Below the pieces are notes generated by a model, which was given only the letters and a program-made list of their open reading frames with translations, was not told where the DNA came from and did no database searches. A stretch of DNA of 64,000 bases from Thiotrichales bacterium (lineage in GTDB: Bacteria; Pseudomonadota; Gammaproteobacteria; Thiomicrospirales; Thiomicrospiraceae). Positions 24,873 to 34,393 of the stretch are shown piece after piece. The position numbers and the translations under genes were made by a program. Within the stretch, counting starts at the first letter, position 1; every line of letters starts with the position of its first letter. Where the stretch lies: the NCBI GenBank assembly GCA_016938655.1, contig JAFGUG010000011.1, forward strand, positions 372,001 to 436,000. Reading direction: 5' to 3'.

Positions 24873-24890
24873 CAAAGGGATGGGGTTGGT

Positions 24891-25202
24891 TTAACCCAAA
24901 CACGCTTTGCGTTCGGCCAGGCACTCAAATTCGCCCATTTCAAACTCCCGGCAAATCAAAGGTCGGTTTTCGTAGATGGTGCAACGCATACTCGCTCTGT
25001 CTAAAGCCGCACACCAGCCATCGTCTAGTCGTGCCATCACTTGGCTGCCCCAGTTATCGATTTCGATAAATCGCTCGGGCACGCTCGTGTCGGTAATTAA
25101 CATGACTTCTAATCTGCAACAACAAGCTTGGCAGGTATCACAGCTAACGTCTGGGTTTTCGGGGTTCGATTGAACGGCAATCGGAATGGTTTTGATACTC
25201 AA
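24891..25202 (-). CDS. YkgJ-family cysteine cluster protein
   Basis: This 103-residue protein has the zinc/iron-chelating cysteine cluster typical of the YkgJ/UPF0153 group: CDTCQACCC near residues 20-28, WCAALD, then MRCTIYENRPLICREFEMG. The spacing of these cysteines matches the family, in which a metal centre is expected. The biochemical role is not known. It converges on the dehydrogenase gene with 18 bases between the ends. Confidence 0.85.
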   Translation of the reverse strand: MSIKTIPIAVQSNPENPDVSCDTCQACCCRLEVMLITDTSVPERFIEIDNWGSQVMARLDDGWCAALDRASMRCTIYENRPLICREFEMGEFECLAERKACLG

Positions 25203-25244
25203 TGTATTTATAAGTGTCTTAAACAGTGAGTCGGTTTGAAGTTA

Positions 25245-25254
25245 GCAGGCCTGC
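25245..25254. repeat. GCAGGCCTGC palindrome
   Basis: An exact copy with TTA before and CCATTTT after, between two minus-strand genes (ends at 25202 and 25267). Confidence 0.9.
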
Positions 25255-25266
25255 CCATTTTGGAAT

Positions 25267-25632
25267 TTATTTAGGTTCGTTTTCTGGATAAACGTCGTCC
25301 ATTAACGCTTCGTCCGTTAATTCATCTTCCACTTCTTCCATTTCACGTTCTTCAAAGTGACGTGCTTCTGGGCGCGCAATCACTTCTAGATAAAACGAGG
25401 CTAAGCCATCGGTTTCCGCTTGACTGATGTGTTTGTTAACTTCCGTTACATGCACGGCTTTTGCATTGTCTGCATCGGCACCAAAGCGACAATCAAACGC
25501 CCAAAAATCAGCGCCACTTGGTAAGGCACGACGACGTTCGCGTTTTAGGTATTTATTCACTTCGTGTTTAATGGCTTCAACTAGGCGTGGCGTAGCAATT
25601 TTTTCATGGGTTAAGCTAAATGTTTTTTTCAT
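25267..25632 (-). CDS. DUF6172 family protein
   Basis: This 121-residue soluble protein fits the family I know as DUF6172: MKKTFSLTHEKIATPRLVEAIKHEVNKYLKRERRR at the N terminus, then LPSGADFWAFDCRFG and VHVTEVNK. The last 30 residues are strongly acidic. The function of the family is unknown. It is transcribed on the minus strand upstream of the YkgJ-type gene with one palindrome between them. Confidence 0.8.
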   Translation of the reverse strand: MKKTFSLTHEKIATPRLVEAIKHEVNKYLKRERRRALPSGADFWAFDCRFGADADNAKAVHVTEVNKHISQAETDGLASFYLEVIARPEARHFEEREMEEVEDELTDEALMDDVYPENEPK

Positions 25633-25781
25633 GTTTTTCTCAAAAGGGGTTTTTAAATCGGTGCGCTAAAAATTAGATGCACATCATCTCATAGGCGGGC
25701 AATTTGTATCGAATTTGTTTACAACCTTAGGCAGTTTTAATCGATAGTTTGATGCGTTTTTCAAAGCTTGATTAGCCATAC

Positions 25782-26423
25782 TCAATGCGGTTCGATGTGA
25801 TTGCTGGTGGTTAATAAATTAAGTGCCAATCCAATAAACACCACCCCGGCGACTCGGTTGATATAAAGCTGCGCTTTCTCTGATTGGTTAAGCCAAGTGC
25901 CAATTTTGCCGGCTAACAGAGAGAACACAATAAAAATCGAGAGACCCAGCGCTGCAAACACCGCGCCTAAAACAAACACTTGTCCTGCAATTGCACCGTT
26001 TTCGGGGGCGACAAATTGCGGTAAAAAAGCCAAAAAGAAAATAGAGACCTTAGGGTTGGTTATGTTCATAATGATGCCACGACGATACAACTGGCTGGCG
26101 CTTCGAGGTGGCAGTTTTTCGCCCTTAATTTTGGTTTTATGGGCGCTAAATGCTTGCCAAGCGAGGTAGATTAAATAGAGTGCCCCCACGGTTTTTAGAA
26201 TCGTAAAGGCGATGTCAGAGGTTTGCAGTAAGGCAGCCACACCAAAAGCCACCGCCGAGGTATGAAAGATTAAACCCGTGACCAAACCGAGCGTGACCAA
26301 AATCCCCGTTTTACTCCCGTGAATGGCCGATTGGGTAATCACAAACAGGTTATCTGGACCGGGGGAGGCGATAAGGATAATGGACGCCAACATAAACGGA
26401 ATCAGTGATTCAATCGGAATCAT
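25782..26423 (-). CDS. LysE/RhtB-family amino-acid exporter
   Basis: This 213-residue inner-membrane protein is a LysE/RhtB translocator, which exports amino acids such as threonine, homoserine or leucine. The family signature ASPGPDNLFVITQSAIHG lies at residues 19-36, followed by GLVTGLIFH and MNITNPKVSIFFLAFLPQF. Six membrane segments are visible. The substrate cannot be told from sequence. It is a single gene on the minus strand, divergent from the DUF2058 gene. Confidence 0.9.
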   Translation of the reverse strand: MIPIESLIPFMLASIILIASPGPDNLFVITQSAIHGSKTGILVTLGLVTGLIFHTSAVAFGVAALLQTSDIAFTILKTVGALYLIYLAWQAFSAHKTKIKGEKLPPRSASQLYRRGIIMNITNPKVSIFFLAFLPQFVAPENGAIAGQVFVLGAVFAALGLSIFIVFSLLAGKIGTWLNQSEKAQLYINRVAGVVFIGLALNLLTTSNHIEPH

Positions 26424-26641
26424 TTAAAGCCTCTTTTATTTTTGTTTAGCATTGTTCATCTATTCACATTAAAGTTAAGACCGTTCGTTTTAAGTTGCGC
26501 CCTATGTTAAAACGGGTGCATCCTAGCGAGCATTTTGGCGGTCAATTTTACGCCTAAATTGAAAGCAAAACAGCTTTGTTTTTTATCGGTGTTCAATCGG
26601 TTAAAATAACGCCCATTCTTTTTAATGATGAGCAAATTAGT

Positions 26642-27199
26642 ATGGCCGGTTCTCTCTTTGACCAACTTAAAAAATCCGGTTTGGTGGATGATAAAAAAGC
26701 CAAACAGATTCAGCGACAAAAACAGCAGCAATCCAAACAAAACAAAGCCAATAAGGCCAAAAAAGGCCAGGCTGTTGAGAGTGATGCCGCTAAATTAGCG
26801 GCACAAGCCGCAGCCGAAAAAGCCGAACGTGACCGCCAGTTAAACTTAGAGCGTCAACAAGAACAGCTTAAAAAAGCCCAGCAAGCCGAGTTGATTCAGA
26901 TTATACAAACCCATCAATTGAAAGGGTTTGAAGGTGAGCAACCCTTTAATTTCGCCGATGACAACAAAGTCAAAACACTGAACGTGAATAAAAAAACTCA
27001 TCAACAATTGGTAGCGGGGTTGGTTCGCGTAGCGCGTTTTAAGGATGGTTACGCACTGCTTCCTGAAGCGGCGGTTGAGAAAGTCGAACAGCGTGATGCG
27101 TCCGTGTTAATACCGTTAGAAGTCGTGGATGATTCGATTTCAGAAGAAGACAAAGCCTACTACGCCAAGTTTGAAATTCCGGATGATTTAGTCTGGTAA
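26642..27199 (+). CDS. DUF2058 (YaiL-like) protein
   Basis: This is a 185-residue soluble, charged protein. I start it at the Met of MAGSLFDQLKKSGLVDDKKAKQIQ, which matches the usual start of DUF2058 proteins; the frame is open 22 codons further upstream but those residues are unlike the family. A long Lys/Gln/Ala-rich helix (residues 20-85) precedes a compact C-terminal part with the FADDNKVKTLNV segment. The family has no settled function. Confidence 0.85.
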   Translation: MAGSLFDQLKKSGLVDDKKAKQIQRQKQQQSKQNKANKAKKGQAVESDAAKLAAQAAAEKAERDRQLNLERQQEQLKKAQQAELIQIIQTHQLKGFEGEQPFNFADDNKVKTLNVNKKTHQQLVAGLVRVARFKDGYALLPEAAVEKVEQRDASVLIPLEVVDDSISEEDKAYYAKFEIPDDLVW

Positions 27200-27581
27200 A
27201 ACCAGTCTGTTGCCAATTCCAACCGTTTAAAAGTTAGCAGGCCTGCCGGTTTTAAACGGTTTATTTTCTATTCATAAGCGTATTTTTTAAAGATAGGTGT
27301 GAATGAAAAAACCGTGTTTTTCACTTTCTTTTACGCTAGTTAATACGTTTGAGTTAATGCGTTTATATTCTTCTATCCCACTCTTTTAAAGACCTTTATT
27401 CCTAATCTTTTAAAATCGCTTAAATATTTTTAGTCCCCCCCAAATATTTTCTTGGCTATTCCTGCTTTCAAGGCGGTTTGAGTGGTGTAGTATGGTTAAA
27501 ATTTTTGTTATTTGTTGGCGGTGCTTAAGGTGTATTGGCACCGCTGAACTGAACGCCGATTTAATCCAGAGGTATTGATTC
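27200..27581. other. Intergenic region upstream of frmA
   Basis: No gene is seen. An exact GCAGGCCTGC (27237-27246) lies in an AAAAGTTA...CGGTTTTAAA frame just past the DUF2058 stop and may terminate it. A weak A-rich/T-rich hairpin is at about 27298-27324. No repressor gene of the FrmR type and no convincing promoter hexamers could be named in the rest. Confidence 0.5.
27237..27246. repeat. GCAGGCCTGC palindrome
   Basis: An exact copy 37 bases after the DUF2058 stop, with A-rich left and T-rich right flanks that extend the symmetry; a possible terminator for that gene. Confidence 0.9.
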
Positions 27582-28691
27582 ATGAAATGTAAAGCCGCCG
27601 TTGCATGGGCCCCAAAACAGCCTTTAGAAATAGAAGAAGTGGAAGTTGAAGGTCCGAAAGAGGGTGAGGTGTTATTGAAAGTCATCGCTTCTGGGGTCTG
27701 TCATACTGATGCGTTTACATTATCTGGGGATGACCCCGAGGGCGTATTCCCTGCGATACTAGGCCACGAAGGGGGCTGTGAAGTCCTGGAGTGCGGACCA
27801 GGTGTGAAAGATTTAAAACCGGGCGACCATGTGATTCCACTTTATATTCCCGAATGTGGCGAGTGTGAGTATTGCAACTCAACCAAAAGTAACCTCTGTC
27901 AGTCGATTGCCAGTACCGTTTGGACCGGTTATATGCCAGATGGCACCCGTCGTTTTTCACAAAATGGCAAGCCGATTTACCACTATATGGGCTGTTCAAC
28001 TTTCTCTGAATATACGGTTGTCCCTGAGATTGCCTTGGCCAAAATCAATAAAGCCGCGCCGCTGGATAAGGTCTGTTTGTTGGGTTGTGGGGTCACTACG
28101 GGAATTGGTGCCGTGTTAAATACCGCTAAGGTCGAACCAGGTTCTACTGTGGCGGTATTTGGATTAGGCGGCATTGGTTTGTCATGTATTCAAGGGGCGG
28201 TGATGGCCAAAGCGTCACGTATTATTGCGGTGGATATTAACCCAAGTAAGTGGGAGATGGCCAAAGCGTTGGGCGCAACCGATTTTGTAAACCCGAAAGA
28301 GGTGGGCGGAAAAGTCAGTGAATACATTGCCGAGATGACCAAAGGCGGCGTGGACTATTCGTTTGAGTGTATTGGGAATGTCGACGTGATGCGTGATGCG
28401 TTAGAGTGCACCCGAATGGGTTGGGGCGTTTCAACCGTGATTGGTGTAGCTGGCGCAGGCCAAGAAATTAAAACCCGTCCGTTTAACCTAGTGGTTGGTC
28501 GAACTTGGAAAGGCAGTGCTTTTGGCGGCGTAAAAGGCCGCACCGAACTGCCTGGGTATGTGGATCGTTACATGAATGGCGAAATCGAATTGGATTCCAT
28601 GGTCACGCATACGATGTGCTTAGAAGACATTAACAAAGCGTTTGATTTAATGCACAGCGGCGAGAGTATTCGCTCTGTGATTATTTTTTAA
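27582..28691 (+). CDS. frmA: S-(hydroxymethyl)glutathione dehydrogenase (class III alcohol dehydrogenase)
   Basis: This enzyme oxidises the formaldehyde-glutathione adduct with NAD. The 369-residue zinc enzyme has the catalytic zinc ligand in [20 protein letters not shown], and a structural zinc site [15 protein letters not shown]. The NAD loop is [14 protein letters not shown] near residues 193-206, and the segment [18 protein letters not shown] is characteristic of class III enzymes. fghA follows 18 bases downstream, so the two make a formaldehyde detoxification pair. The name adhC is also used. Confidence 0.95.
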   Translation: MKCKAAVAWAPKQPLEIEEVEVEGPKEGEVLLKVIASGVCHTDAFTLSGDDPEGVFPAILGHEGGCEVLECGPGVKDLKPGDHVIPLYIPECGECEYCNSTKSNLCQSIASTVWTGYMPDGTRRFSQNGKPIYHYMGCSTFSEYTVVPEIALAKINKAAPLDKVCLLGCGVTTGIGAVLNTAKVEPGSTVAVFGLGGIGLSCIQGAVMAKASRIIAVDINPSKWEMAKALGATDFVNPKEVGGKVSEYIAEMTKGGVDYSFECIGNVDVMRDALECTRMGWGVSTVIGVAGAGQEIKTRPFNLVVGRTWKGSAFGGVKGRTELPGYVDRYMNGEIELDSMVTHTMCLEDINKAFDLMHSGESIRSVIIF

Positions 28692-28709
28692 CCCACTGGG
28701 ATGGTCAGC

Positions 28710-29570
28710 ATGAGTCAAACGATAAAACAGATTGAATCCATCAAAGAGTTTGGTGGTTTTTTGAATCGTTACACCCACGATTCCGAAGTATGCAACTGCC
28801 AAATGACCTTTTCGGTTTACTTGCCACCCCAAACTGAAACACAGGCGGTGCCGGCGCTGTATTGGTTGTCGGGATTAACTTGTACCGATGATAATGTGCG
28901 GGTTAAGGCCGGTGCGCAACGCTACGCGGCGGAGCACGGTATTGCACTGATTATGCCGGACACCAGTCCGCGTGGTGAGCAAGTACCCGATGAAGAAGCA
29001 CGTTACGATTTAGGCAAGGGCGCGGGGTTTTATGTGAATGCCACCCAAGCCCCTTGGGGTAAACACTACCAAATGTACGATTACGTCACCACGGAATTGC
29101 CCGCTTTAATTGAAGCAAACTTGCCGGTGATTGCGGGTTTAAAATCGATTAGCGGTCACTCCATGGGCGGCCACGGTGCGTTGATTTGTGCGCTTAAAAA
29201 TCCACAAGCGTTTCAGTCGGTGTCGGCGTTTTCACCGATTTGTCACCCGATGAATTGCGGTTGGGGGCAAGGGTGTTTTTCTGCTTATTTGGGAGCCGAT
29301 GAGAACACATGGGAGCAGTATGATGCGGTTAAATTGATTGAAGCGGGGGCGAATTGTTCGGGGATTTTGATTGATCAAGGCACCGCCGATGAATTTTTAA
29401 CCGAAGGTCAGTTGCACCCAGAAAGTTTACAGCAGGCCTGTGAACGTGCAGGTATTCCATTGCAGTTAAGGCTGCAAGACGGCTATGACCACAGCTACCA
29501 CTTTATCGCCAGTTTTATTGGTGAGCACATTGCGTATCACTCCAAAGCACTAAAACAAAAAACCGCTTAA
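28710..29570 (+). CDS. fghA: S-formylglutathione hydrolase
   Basis: This esterase hydrolyses S-formylglutathione to formate and glutathione, the step after frmA. The protein has 286 residues from the ATG at 28710, which has GGATGG about 8 bases upstream; an ATG three codons earlier is less well placed. Family signs are YWLSGLTCTDDN, the nucleophile elbow SGHSMGGHGAL, an acid in DQGTADEFL and the His in DGYDHSYHFI. A bidirectional terminator follows. A palindrome variant in the gene encodes Gln-Gln-Ala-Cys-Glu. Confidence 0.95.
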   Translation: MSQTIKQIESIKEFGGFLNRYTHDSEVCNCQMTFSVYLPPQTETQAVPALYWLSGLTCTDDNVRVKAGAQRYAAEHGIALIMPDTSPRGEQVPDEEARYDLGKGAGFYVNATQAPWGKHYQMYDYVTTELPALIEANLPVIAGLKSISGHSMGGHGALICALKNPQAFQSVSAFSPICHPMNCGWGQGCFSAYLGADENTWEQYDAVKLIEAGANCSGILIDQGTADEFLTEGQLHPESLQQACERAGIPLQLRLQDGYDHSYHFIASFIGEHIAYHSKALKQKTA

Positions 29571-29633
29571 TTTGGGTCAGTATTATCTCCAGGTTAGCAA
29601 TGCCATTGCCTATCAGGGGTTTCAGGTCATAAA

Positions 29634-29657
29634 AAAACCAGCAGGCCTGCTGGTTTT
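29634..29657. terminator. Bidirectional terminator built on GCAGGCCTGC
   Basis: A perfect 24-bp palindrome (AAAACCA + core 29641-29650 + TGGTTTT) has A and T runs on both sides, in the convergent gap between fghA and djlA. It would stop transcription from both directions. Confidence 0.88.
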
Positions 29658-29722
29658 ATCTTGTTTTCAACCTGTTGTGGATTTTGTTGATTAGCAAAAA
29701 CGCGCTTGTTTATTCACCTCGT

Positions 29723-30547
29723 TTACTCACCACGGCGGCGTTTAATCTCTTCAAATGCAGCATTGATATTTTGCATCTGTTCGGTGGCCTGCTGAATCTT
29801 TTCGTCATCCATGCCTTGGCCGTGCATAAAGTCTGGATGATTCTGTTTAACCAGTTTGCGATAGGCTTTTTTGATGGTGGAAAAATCATCCGACTCCTGA
29901 CAGCCCAATATTTCATAAGGGTTGGTGTTTTGAAAGGTGCTTTCATAAGAGCCGGCAGAGGCGCCGCGGACTTGCTCAATGTAGTTTTTAACCTCTTCAG
30001 TGGAGAACTCAAACAGTTCGCCAATTTCATAAATCAAATCTGAGGTTTGATCTGATAAGCCGTCTAGTGAAGCAAATGAGATCAGTTGCAGCAATGCACC
30101 ACGGCGTACCTCAACCCCCGCTTGTGCGAGTGATTGGCAGTAATAAGAAGTTGGGTTGTCGTCTTTTTTAGCTTGGTTGGCAAGCGCAAACAGTTTCTTT
30201 TTGGTGGCTTCCACAATCGGTTTTGGCAGGCCTGCTTGTAACATGGCGTGCGCAATCGACTTAATGGTGTCGCTCATAAATTCAATTTCTAAGCGGCTAA
30301 TTTGACCGTCACTTTTGGCGACTTTGGCCATTAACGCAATAATCTCTTCAGGCACACTCAAACGTGATTTAGAGTATTGATTGCTGGTAAAGTTTTTGTA
30401 TGCCTCGTCAAAACTCTCGCTGTTTTTCACCGATTTATAAGCGTCCACACCAATGTCCACGGTTTTACGTGAGCCTTTGAATAGCAGGTGGATGATCTTT
30501 AAAAAGATAAAAACAAAAATTAATAGGACGCCTTTAATAAATCGCAA
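29723..30547 (-). CDS. djlA: DjlA-like membrane-anchored DnaJ co-chaperone
   Basis: This 274-residue protein has the DjlA architecture: an N-terminal membrane segment (residues 4-25), a central TerB-type helical domain (EEIIALMAKVAKSDGQISRLEIEFM...) and a C-terminal J domain. The J domain has the HPD motif in KQNHPDFMHGQG, followed by a long helix. It would stimulate DnaK at the inner-membrane face. The gene is transcribed towards fghA and the ppiC gene lies upstream on the same strand. Confidence 0.92.
   Translation of the reverse strand: MRFIKGVLLIFVFIFLKIIHLLFKGSRKTVDIGVDAYKSVKNSESFDEAYKNFTSNQYSKSRLSVPEEIIALMAKVAKSDGQISRLEIEFMSDTIKSIAHAMLQAGLPKPIVEATKKKLFALANQAKKDDNPTSYYCQSLAQAGVEVRRGALLQLISFASLDGLSDQTSDLIYEIGELFEFSTEEVKNYIEQVRGASAGSYESTFQNTNPYEILGCQESDDFSTIKKAYRKLVKQNHPDFMHGQGMDDEKIQQATEQMQNINAAFEEIKRRRGE
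30226..30235. repeat. GCAGGCCTGC palindrome inside djlA
   Basis: An exact copy in the frame giving Gln-Ala-Gly-Leu-Pro within the TerB-like domain. Confidence 0.9.
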
Positions 30548-30612
30548 CGTGGTTCAGCCTGTTTTGTAAAAGATAAAAATGAATGGGTGCAAGTTTACCG
30601 GATTTTAATGGG

Positions 30613-30891
30613 TTAAGTGCGATAGATGGTCTCAATTAAGTGAAAACCAAACTGGGTTTTGATGGGCCCATGCACAGTAAGAACGGGCAAATTAAAGACC
30701 ACTTTATCAAACGCTTTAACCATTTTACCCGGTGGAAACTCGCCTAAATTACCGCCCTGTTTTTTAGACGGGCACAAGGAGTGTTTTTTGGCTAGGGTCG
30801 CAAAGTCGGCACCTTTGGCGAGTTGTTGTTTAAGCTTTTCGGCTTCGTCTTTGGTTTTAACTAAAATGTGGCGGGCGCAAGCGGTTGGCAT
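30613..30891 (-). CDS. ppiC: Peptidyl-prolyl cis-trans isomerase, parvulin type
   Basis: This 92-residue single-domain parvulin catalyses cis-trans isomerisation at proline bonds in the cytosol. It begins [21 protein letters not shown], has [35 protein letters not shown] and ends in THE-like [11 protein letters not shown]. No signal or extension is present, as in E. coli PpiC. It lies 65 bases upstream of djlA in the same direction. Confidence 0.93.
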   Translation of the reverse strand: MPTACARHILVKTKDEAEKLKQQLAKGADFATLAKKHSLCPSKKQGGNLGEFPPGKMVKAFDKVVFNLPVLTVHGPIKTQFGFHLIETIYRT

Positions 30892-31077
30892 GGTTCGGTA
30901 CTCGTCATGATTAGAATGATTACTGGGCTAATCATAAGGTTAAAAGGTTGGTTTTAAAAGAGTGGCTAAAATAGCGCACCTGATAAAGGTGGCGATTTTA
31001 GGGTGACTAATCTCACGTTAGATGATGGTTTTGAATGAGCGTGAACAGGATCGTTTAGTGTGATGTGTTTGAACGAC

Positions 31078-31659
31078 TCACTTTATTTGCAGTATCACGT
31101 AGAACAGAATGACGAAATTAACGAGGATGGTTATCCATAATATCGTCTTAAAAGGGTGTTTTCTTGATTTGTGTCGTAAGATTTCTTGAGCCAATAGGGC
31201 ACCTGGCCAACCTCCCATAAGGGATAAAAAGTGCAGTGCTCTTTCAGGTACTCTTCTGCTTTGATCCATCGCTGATTGTTTATCGAACTGATAAATTTTA
31301 TAGGTGACGAAGCTTAAAAAACTGTACATCCCTAAAATCAAAGCGCCACTCTCTAGAGGTAATTTAGTTACGACCACCACGGAGTACAAAATAAAAACAA
31401 TCACACAAAAGATAGAAATTGTTCGGGCATTGGACGTGGTTGGCGCTTTATCGATGCGTCTTAAAACCCTGTCTGCAAACACTCTGCCTCGATGATCTCT
31501 TGAAATGATAAAGGATACTTCTTCATCTGGTTGAGGGATGGCGCTGCGATTTTTAAATCCGCTGACATGAACAAATAGATCGCTTTTATTGTCGATCGAT
31601 TTTATAAAGCCAAAGCCTTTGTCTTCGTGCCAAATTTTGATGTGTCCCTTGTATCGCAT
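31078..31659 (-). CDS. Cold-shock domain fused to a DUF1294 membrane domain
   Basis: This 193-residue protein joins an N-terminal cold-shock nucleic-acid-binding domain (residues 1-68, with GHIKIWHEDKGFGFI and DLFVHVSGF) to a DUF1294 membrane domain of about four segments with the signature LHFLSLMGGWPGALLAQEILRHKSRK. The fusion is a known arrangement in proteobacteria, though its role is not established; RNA or DNA binding at the membrane is a fair inference. It is divergent from glnS. Confidence 0.9.
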   Translation of the reverse strand: MRYKGHIKIWHEDKGFGFIKSIDNKSDLFVHVSGFKNRSAIPQPDEEVSFIISRDHRGRVFADRVLRRIDKAPTTSNARTISIFCVIVFILYSVVVVTKLPLESGALILGMYSFLSFVTYKIYQFDKQSAMDQSRRVPERALHFLSLMGGWPGALLAQEILRHKSRKHPFKTILWITILVNFVILFYVILQIK

Positions 31660-31897
31660 TTTTACACGTCCGCTTAGGTTGTTTTCTGAGAAACTTACTC
31701 TAAAATTAAATGCCCTTATTTATTTTAGCATTTATACTTATTTTATAAGTCGGAATATTAAAAACAAATATTTTTAATATGCAATTTCAGGGACGCTTTT
31801 AATTAGCGACAAATAATTAAACAGGCACAGACAACCCTAGCGATGAAATTGGAGTTTAAGAATCTTTCTTAAAGATAAGAATGGGTAAAATTAATGC

Positions 31898-31903
31898 TAT
31901 AAT
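31898..31903 (+). promoter_or_regulatory. glnS: Possible -10 element for glnS
   Basis: A consensus TATAAT lies 76 bases before the glnS start; the -35 position has no good match, so the call is tentative. Confidence 0.4.
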
Positions 31904-31922
31904 TTCCCCTATTTATTTTTCA

Positions 31923-31932
31923 GCAGGCCTGC
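31923..31932. repeat. GCAGGCCTGC palindrome in the glnS leader
   Basis: An exact copy 46 bases before the glnS ATG and downstream of the candidate -10, so it is probably transcribed. Confidence 0.9.
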
Positions 31933-31978
31933 TTGTTTTCAGGCTTGTTCACTCCGTATTCAACAGGTTTTTTAGTCG

Positions 31979-33658
31979 ATGAGTAACCACGTTAAAACAG
32001 ACGCCGCTGAGCGCCCAGTTAATTTTATTCGCAATATTATTAATGACGATTTAAGCAGTCATAAACACGATCAAGTGCACACGCGTTTTCCGCCAGAGCC
32101 TAATGGTTATTTGCACATTGGTCATGCAAAATCGATCTGCTTGAACTTTGGCACCGCTGCCGATTATCAAGGCGCCTGTAATTTGCGTTTTGACGACACC
32201 AACCCGGCCAAAGAGGACATGGAATACGTTGAGTCGATTAAAGAAGATGTTAAGTGGCTTGGCTTCGAATGGGCTGGCGAGATCTGTTATTCGTCAAACT
32301 ACTTTGACCAGTTTTACGCCTATGCAATCGAACTCATTGAAAAAGGTTTGGCGTATGTCTGTTTCTTAAACGCAGAAGAGACCCGTGAGTACCGTGGTAG
32401 TTTAAAAGAGCCGGGTAAAGACAGCCCGTATCGTGATACCTCAGTGGAAGAGAATTTAGCCCTGTTTGCCAAAATGAAAAACGGTGAGATGAAAGAGGGC
32501 GAATGTGTCTTACGTGCCAAGATTGATATGAGTTCGTCGTTTATGTGCATGCGCGATCCAACGTTGTACCGTGTGCGTTTTGAGCACCATCACCAAACGG
32601 GTGACAAGTGGTGTATCTACCCCATGTACGACTATGCGCACTGCATTTCCGATGCCATTGAGGGCATAACCCACTCATTGTGCACGCTTGAATTTCAAGA
32701 CAACCGTCGTTTGTACGACTGGGTACTGGACAACTTAAACGATTTCCAAAAGCCGGATCGCCCACACCAATATGAGTTTTCGCGTTTAAACCTTGAATAC
32801 ACCGTCATGTCAAAACGTAAGTTACATCAGTTGGTTGACGATAAGTTGGTCGAAGGTTGGAATGATCCACGTATGCCAACCATCTCAGGGATGCGTCGTC
32901 GTGGTTATACCGCCGCCTCCATTCGTGATTTTGCCGAACGCATTGGTATCTCCAAAGTTGACAGCATGACCGAAATGGGCATTTTGGAAGCGGCAGTTCG
33001 TGATGACTTGAACGTGGTCGCACCTCGCTCGATGGCGGTGTTAGACCCAATTAAGGTTGTGATTGAAAACTTTGAAGGCGAGCCAGAAACCTTAATGGCG
33101 CCGGTTCATCCGCAAAATGAAGCGATGGGCAAACGTGAAATCTTTTTTGGACGCGACTTATATATTGACCGTGCCGATTTTACCGAGGTTACGCCGAATG
33201 GAAAATTTATGCGTTTAGCGTTGGACAAAGAGGTGCGTTTGCGTAATGCGTACGTCATCAAAGGTTTGCGCGCTGAGTATGAAGCAGACGGCAACGTGTC
33301 CACAGTTTACTGCTCTTACGACCCAGACACCCACGGTAAAAATCCAGCGGACGGGCGTAAGGTTAAGGGCGTGATTCACTTTGTGGAAGCAACCAAAGCG
33401 TTACCGGCCGAATTTAGATTGTATGACCGTTTGTTTACGGTAGAAAATCCAGCGAAAGAAGCGGATTTTGAAGCGGTCATCAACCCCGATTCGTTAACTG
33501 TAAAATACGGCTTTGTGGAACCAGGCCTGCTGAATTCTGAACCTGAAAAAGCCTATCAATTTGAACGCGAAGGCTATTTCTGTCGTGATAATCAGTCTGG
33601 TGATAAGCAGGTGTATAACCGCACCGTGGCATTACGTGATACATGGGCTTCTAAGTAA
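31979..33658 (+). CDS. glnS: Glutaminyl-tRNA synthetase
   Basis: GlnRS charges tRNA-Gln with glutamine. The 559-residue class I synthetase has the HIGH motif in [16 protein letters not shown] at residues 38-53, the DDTNPAKE segment, the KMSKS equivalent [11 protein letters not shown], and the C-terminal anticodon-binding beta-barrels. The length matches E. coli GlnRS. The ATG at 31979 has only a weak ribosome-binding site. It stands alone, with a DUF3010 gene downstream. A palindrome variant near the 3' end encodes Pro-Gly-Leu-Leu. Confidence 0.96.
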   Translation: MSNHVKTDAAERPVNFIRNIINDDLSSHKHDQVHTRFPPEPNGYLHIGHAKSICLNFGTAADYQGACNLRFDDTNPAKEDMEYVESIKEDVKWLGFEWAGEICYSSNYFDQFYAYAIELIEKGLAYVCFLNAEETREYRGSLKEPGKDSPYRDTSVEENLALFAKMKNGEMKEGECVLRAKIDMSSSFMCMRDPTLYRVRFEHHHQTGDKWCIYPMYDYAHCISDAIEGITHSLCTLEFQDNRRLYDWVLDNLNDFQKPDRPHQYEFSRLNLEYTVMSKRKLHQLVDDKLVEGWNDPRMPTISGMRRRGYTAASIRDFAERIGISKVDSMTEMGILEAAVRDDLNVVAPRSMAVLDPIKVVIENFEGEPETLMAPVHPQNEAMGKREIFFGRDLYIDRADFTEVTPNGKFMRLALDKEVRLRNAYVIKGLRAEYEADGNVSTVYCSYDPDTHGKNPADGRKVKGVIHFVEATKALPAEFRLYDRLFTVENPAKEADFEAVINPDSLTVKYGFVEPGLLNSEPEKAYQFEREGYFCRDNQSGDKQVYNRTVALRDTWASK

Positions 33659-33748
33659 AACATTCAGTGACCCATGTTCACCATTCGTTTTAGTATGAGC
33701 GTGATTTAATACAATGCTAAAGAGCAAACTTAGACAAGGATTCAAACA

Positions 33749-34180
33749 ATGTTAGTGTGTGGCGTAGAGTTAACCGGTAAAGATGCCGTCATCAGTTTAT
33801 TAAAAGAAGAGGACGGCATGTTTTACATGCCAGAGTGCCGCGTTAGACGCATCGAGTGCAAAGATGTCGATAATGCCAGTGAGTTAAAGTACTTTCAAAA
33901 AACTTTTGAAAAGTTGGCGGAAGATTACAAAATTGACTTGGTTGTGATTAAAGAGCGCATGAAGAAAGGCAAGTTTGCCGGCGGTGCCGATGGCTTTAAA
34001 TTGGAAGCGGCATTGCAGCTTTCCAAATTAACGGTGTCGTTATTGTCGTCGAGTGAATTAAAAGCGAACTTAAAGCACTACCCAATGCCAATTCAGTTTG
34101 ATGAAACTGGCCTGAAAAAATTTCAAGAGCAGTCGTTTACCACGGCGTTTGCTTACATTGCTGGCAAGCACGAGTGGTAA
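33749..34180 (+). CDS. DUF3010 family protein
   Basis: This 143-residue soluble protein matches the DUF3010 family: it starts MLVCGVELTGKDAVISLL and contains CRVRRIECKDVDNASELKYFQKTF, IKERMKKGKFAGGADGFKLE and KHYPMPIQFDETGLKKFQEQ. The fold may be RNase H-like, but I can name no catalytic set, and the function is unknown. AAGGA precedes the ATG. The CACGAAG inverted-repeat element begins 16 bases past its stop. Confidence 0.85.
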   Translation: MLVCGVELTGKDAVISLLKEEDGMFYMPECRVRRIECKDVDNASELKYFQKTFEKLAEDYKIDLVVIKERMKKGKFAGGADGFKLEAALQLSKLTVSLLSSSELKANLKHYPMPIQFDETGLKKFQEQSFTTAFAYIAGKHEW

Positions 34181-34195
34181 TGTTTAATAAGCATT

Positions 34196-34338
34196 AACCA
34201 CGAAGACACGATGTCACGAAGAAAAGCAATACTGGCTCTGGTATGCCATTTTGAACGTTTAAAATTGATATTCAAAACTTAGCAGGCCTGCCCAGATTGA
34301 TAGCTTAAAAAACTTCGTGCCTTCGTGTCTTCGTGGTT
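34196..34338. repeat. CACGAAG-unit inverted-repeat element, about 143 bp
   Basis: The left arm (34196-34221) and the right arm (34313-34338) are inverted copies, each made of three units of the form ACCACGAAGACACGAAG; 24 of 26 positions pair. The interior of about 90 bases has no gene and contains one exact GCAGGCCTGC (34282-34291). The size and structure resemble a miniature non-coding element or a REP-like unit. A similar single arm is at 3772. No target-site duplication was evident. Confidence 0.85.
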
Positions 34339-34393
34339 CAAAATAATCGTAACCACCCCAGTAACAACCCCCTAATAATTAAATGAGTAACCC

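Larger units (their letters stand above)
31660..31978. other. Divergent intergenic region upstream of glnS
   Basis: No gene is seen. A TATAAT at 31898-31903 is the best -10 candidate for glnS, but no good -35 hexamer was found. An exact GCAGGCCTGC at 31923-31932 would then lie in the glnS leader, with TCA before and TTGTTTTCA after. The rest is AT-rich. Confidence 0.5.
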
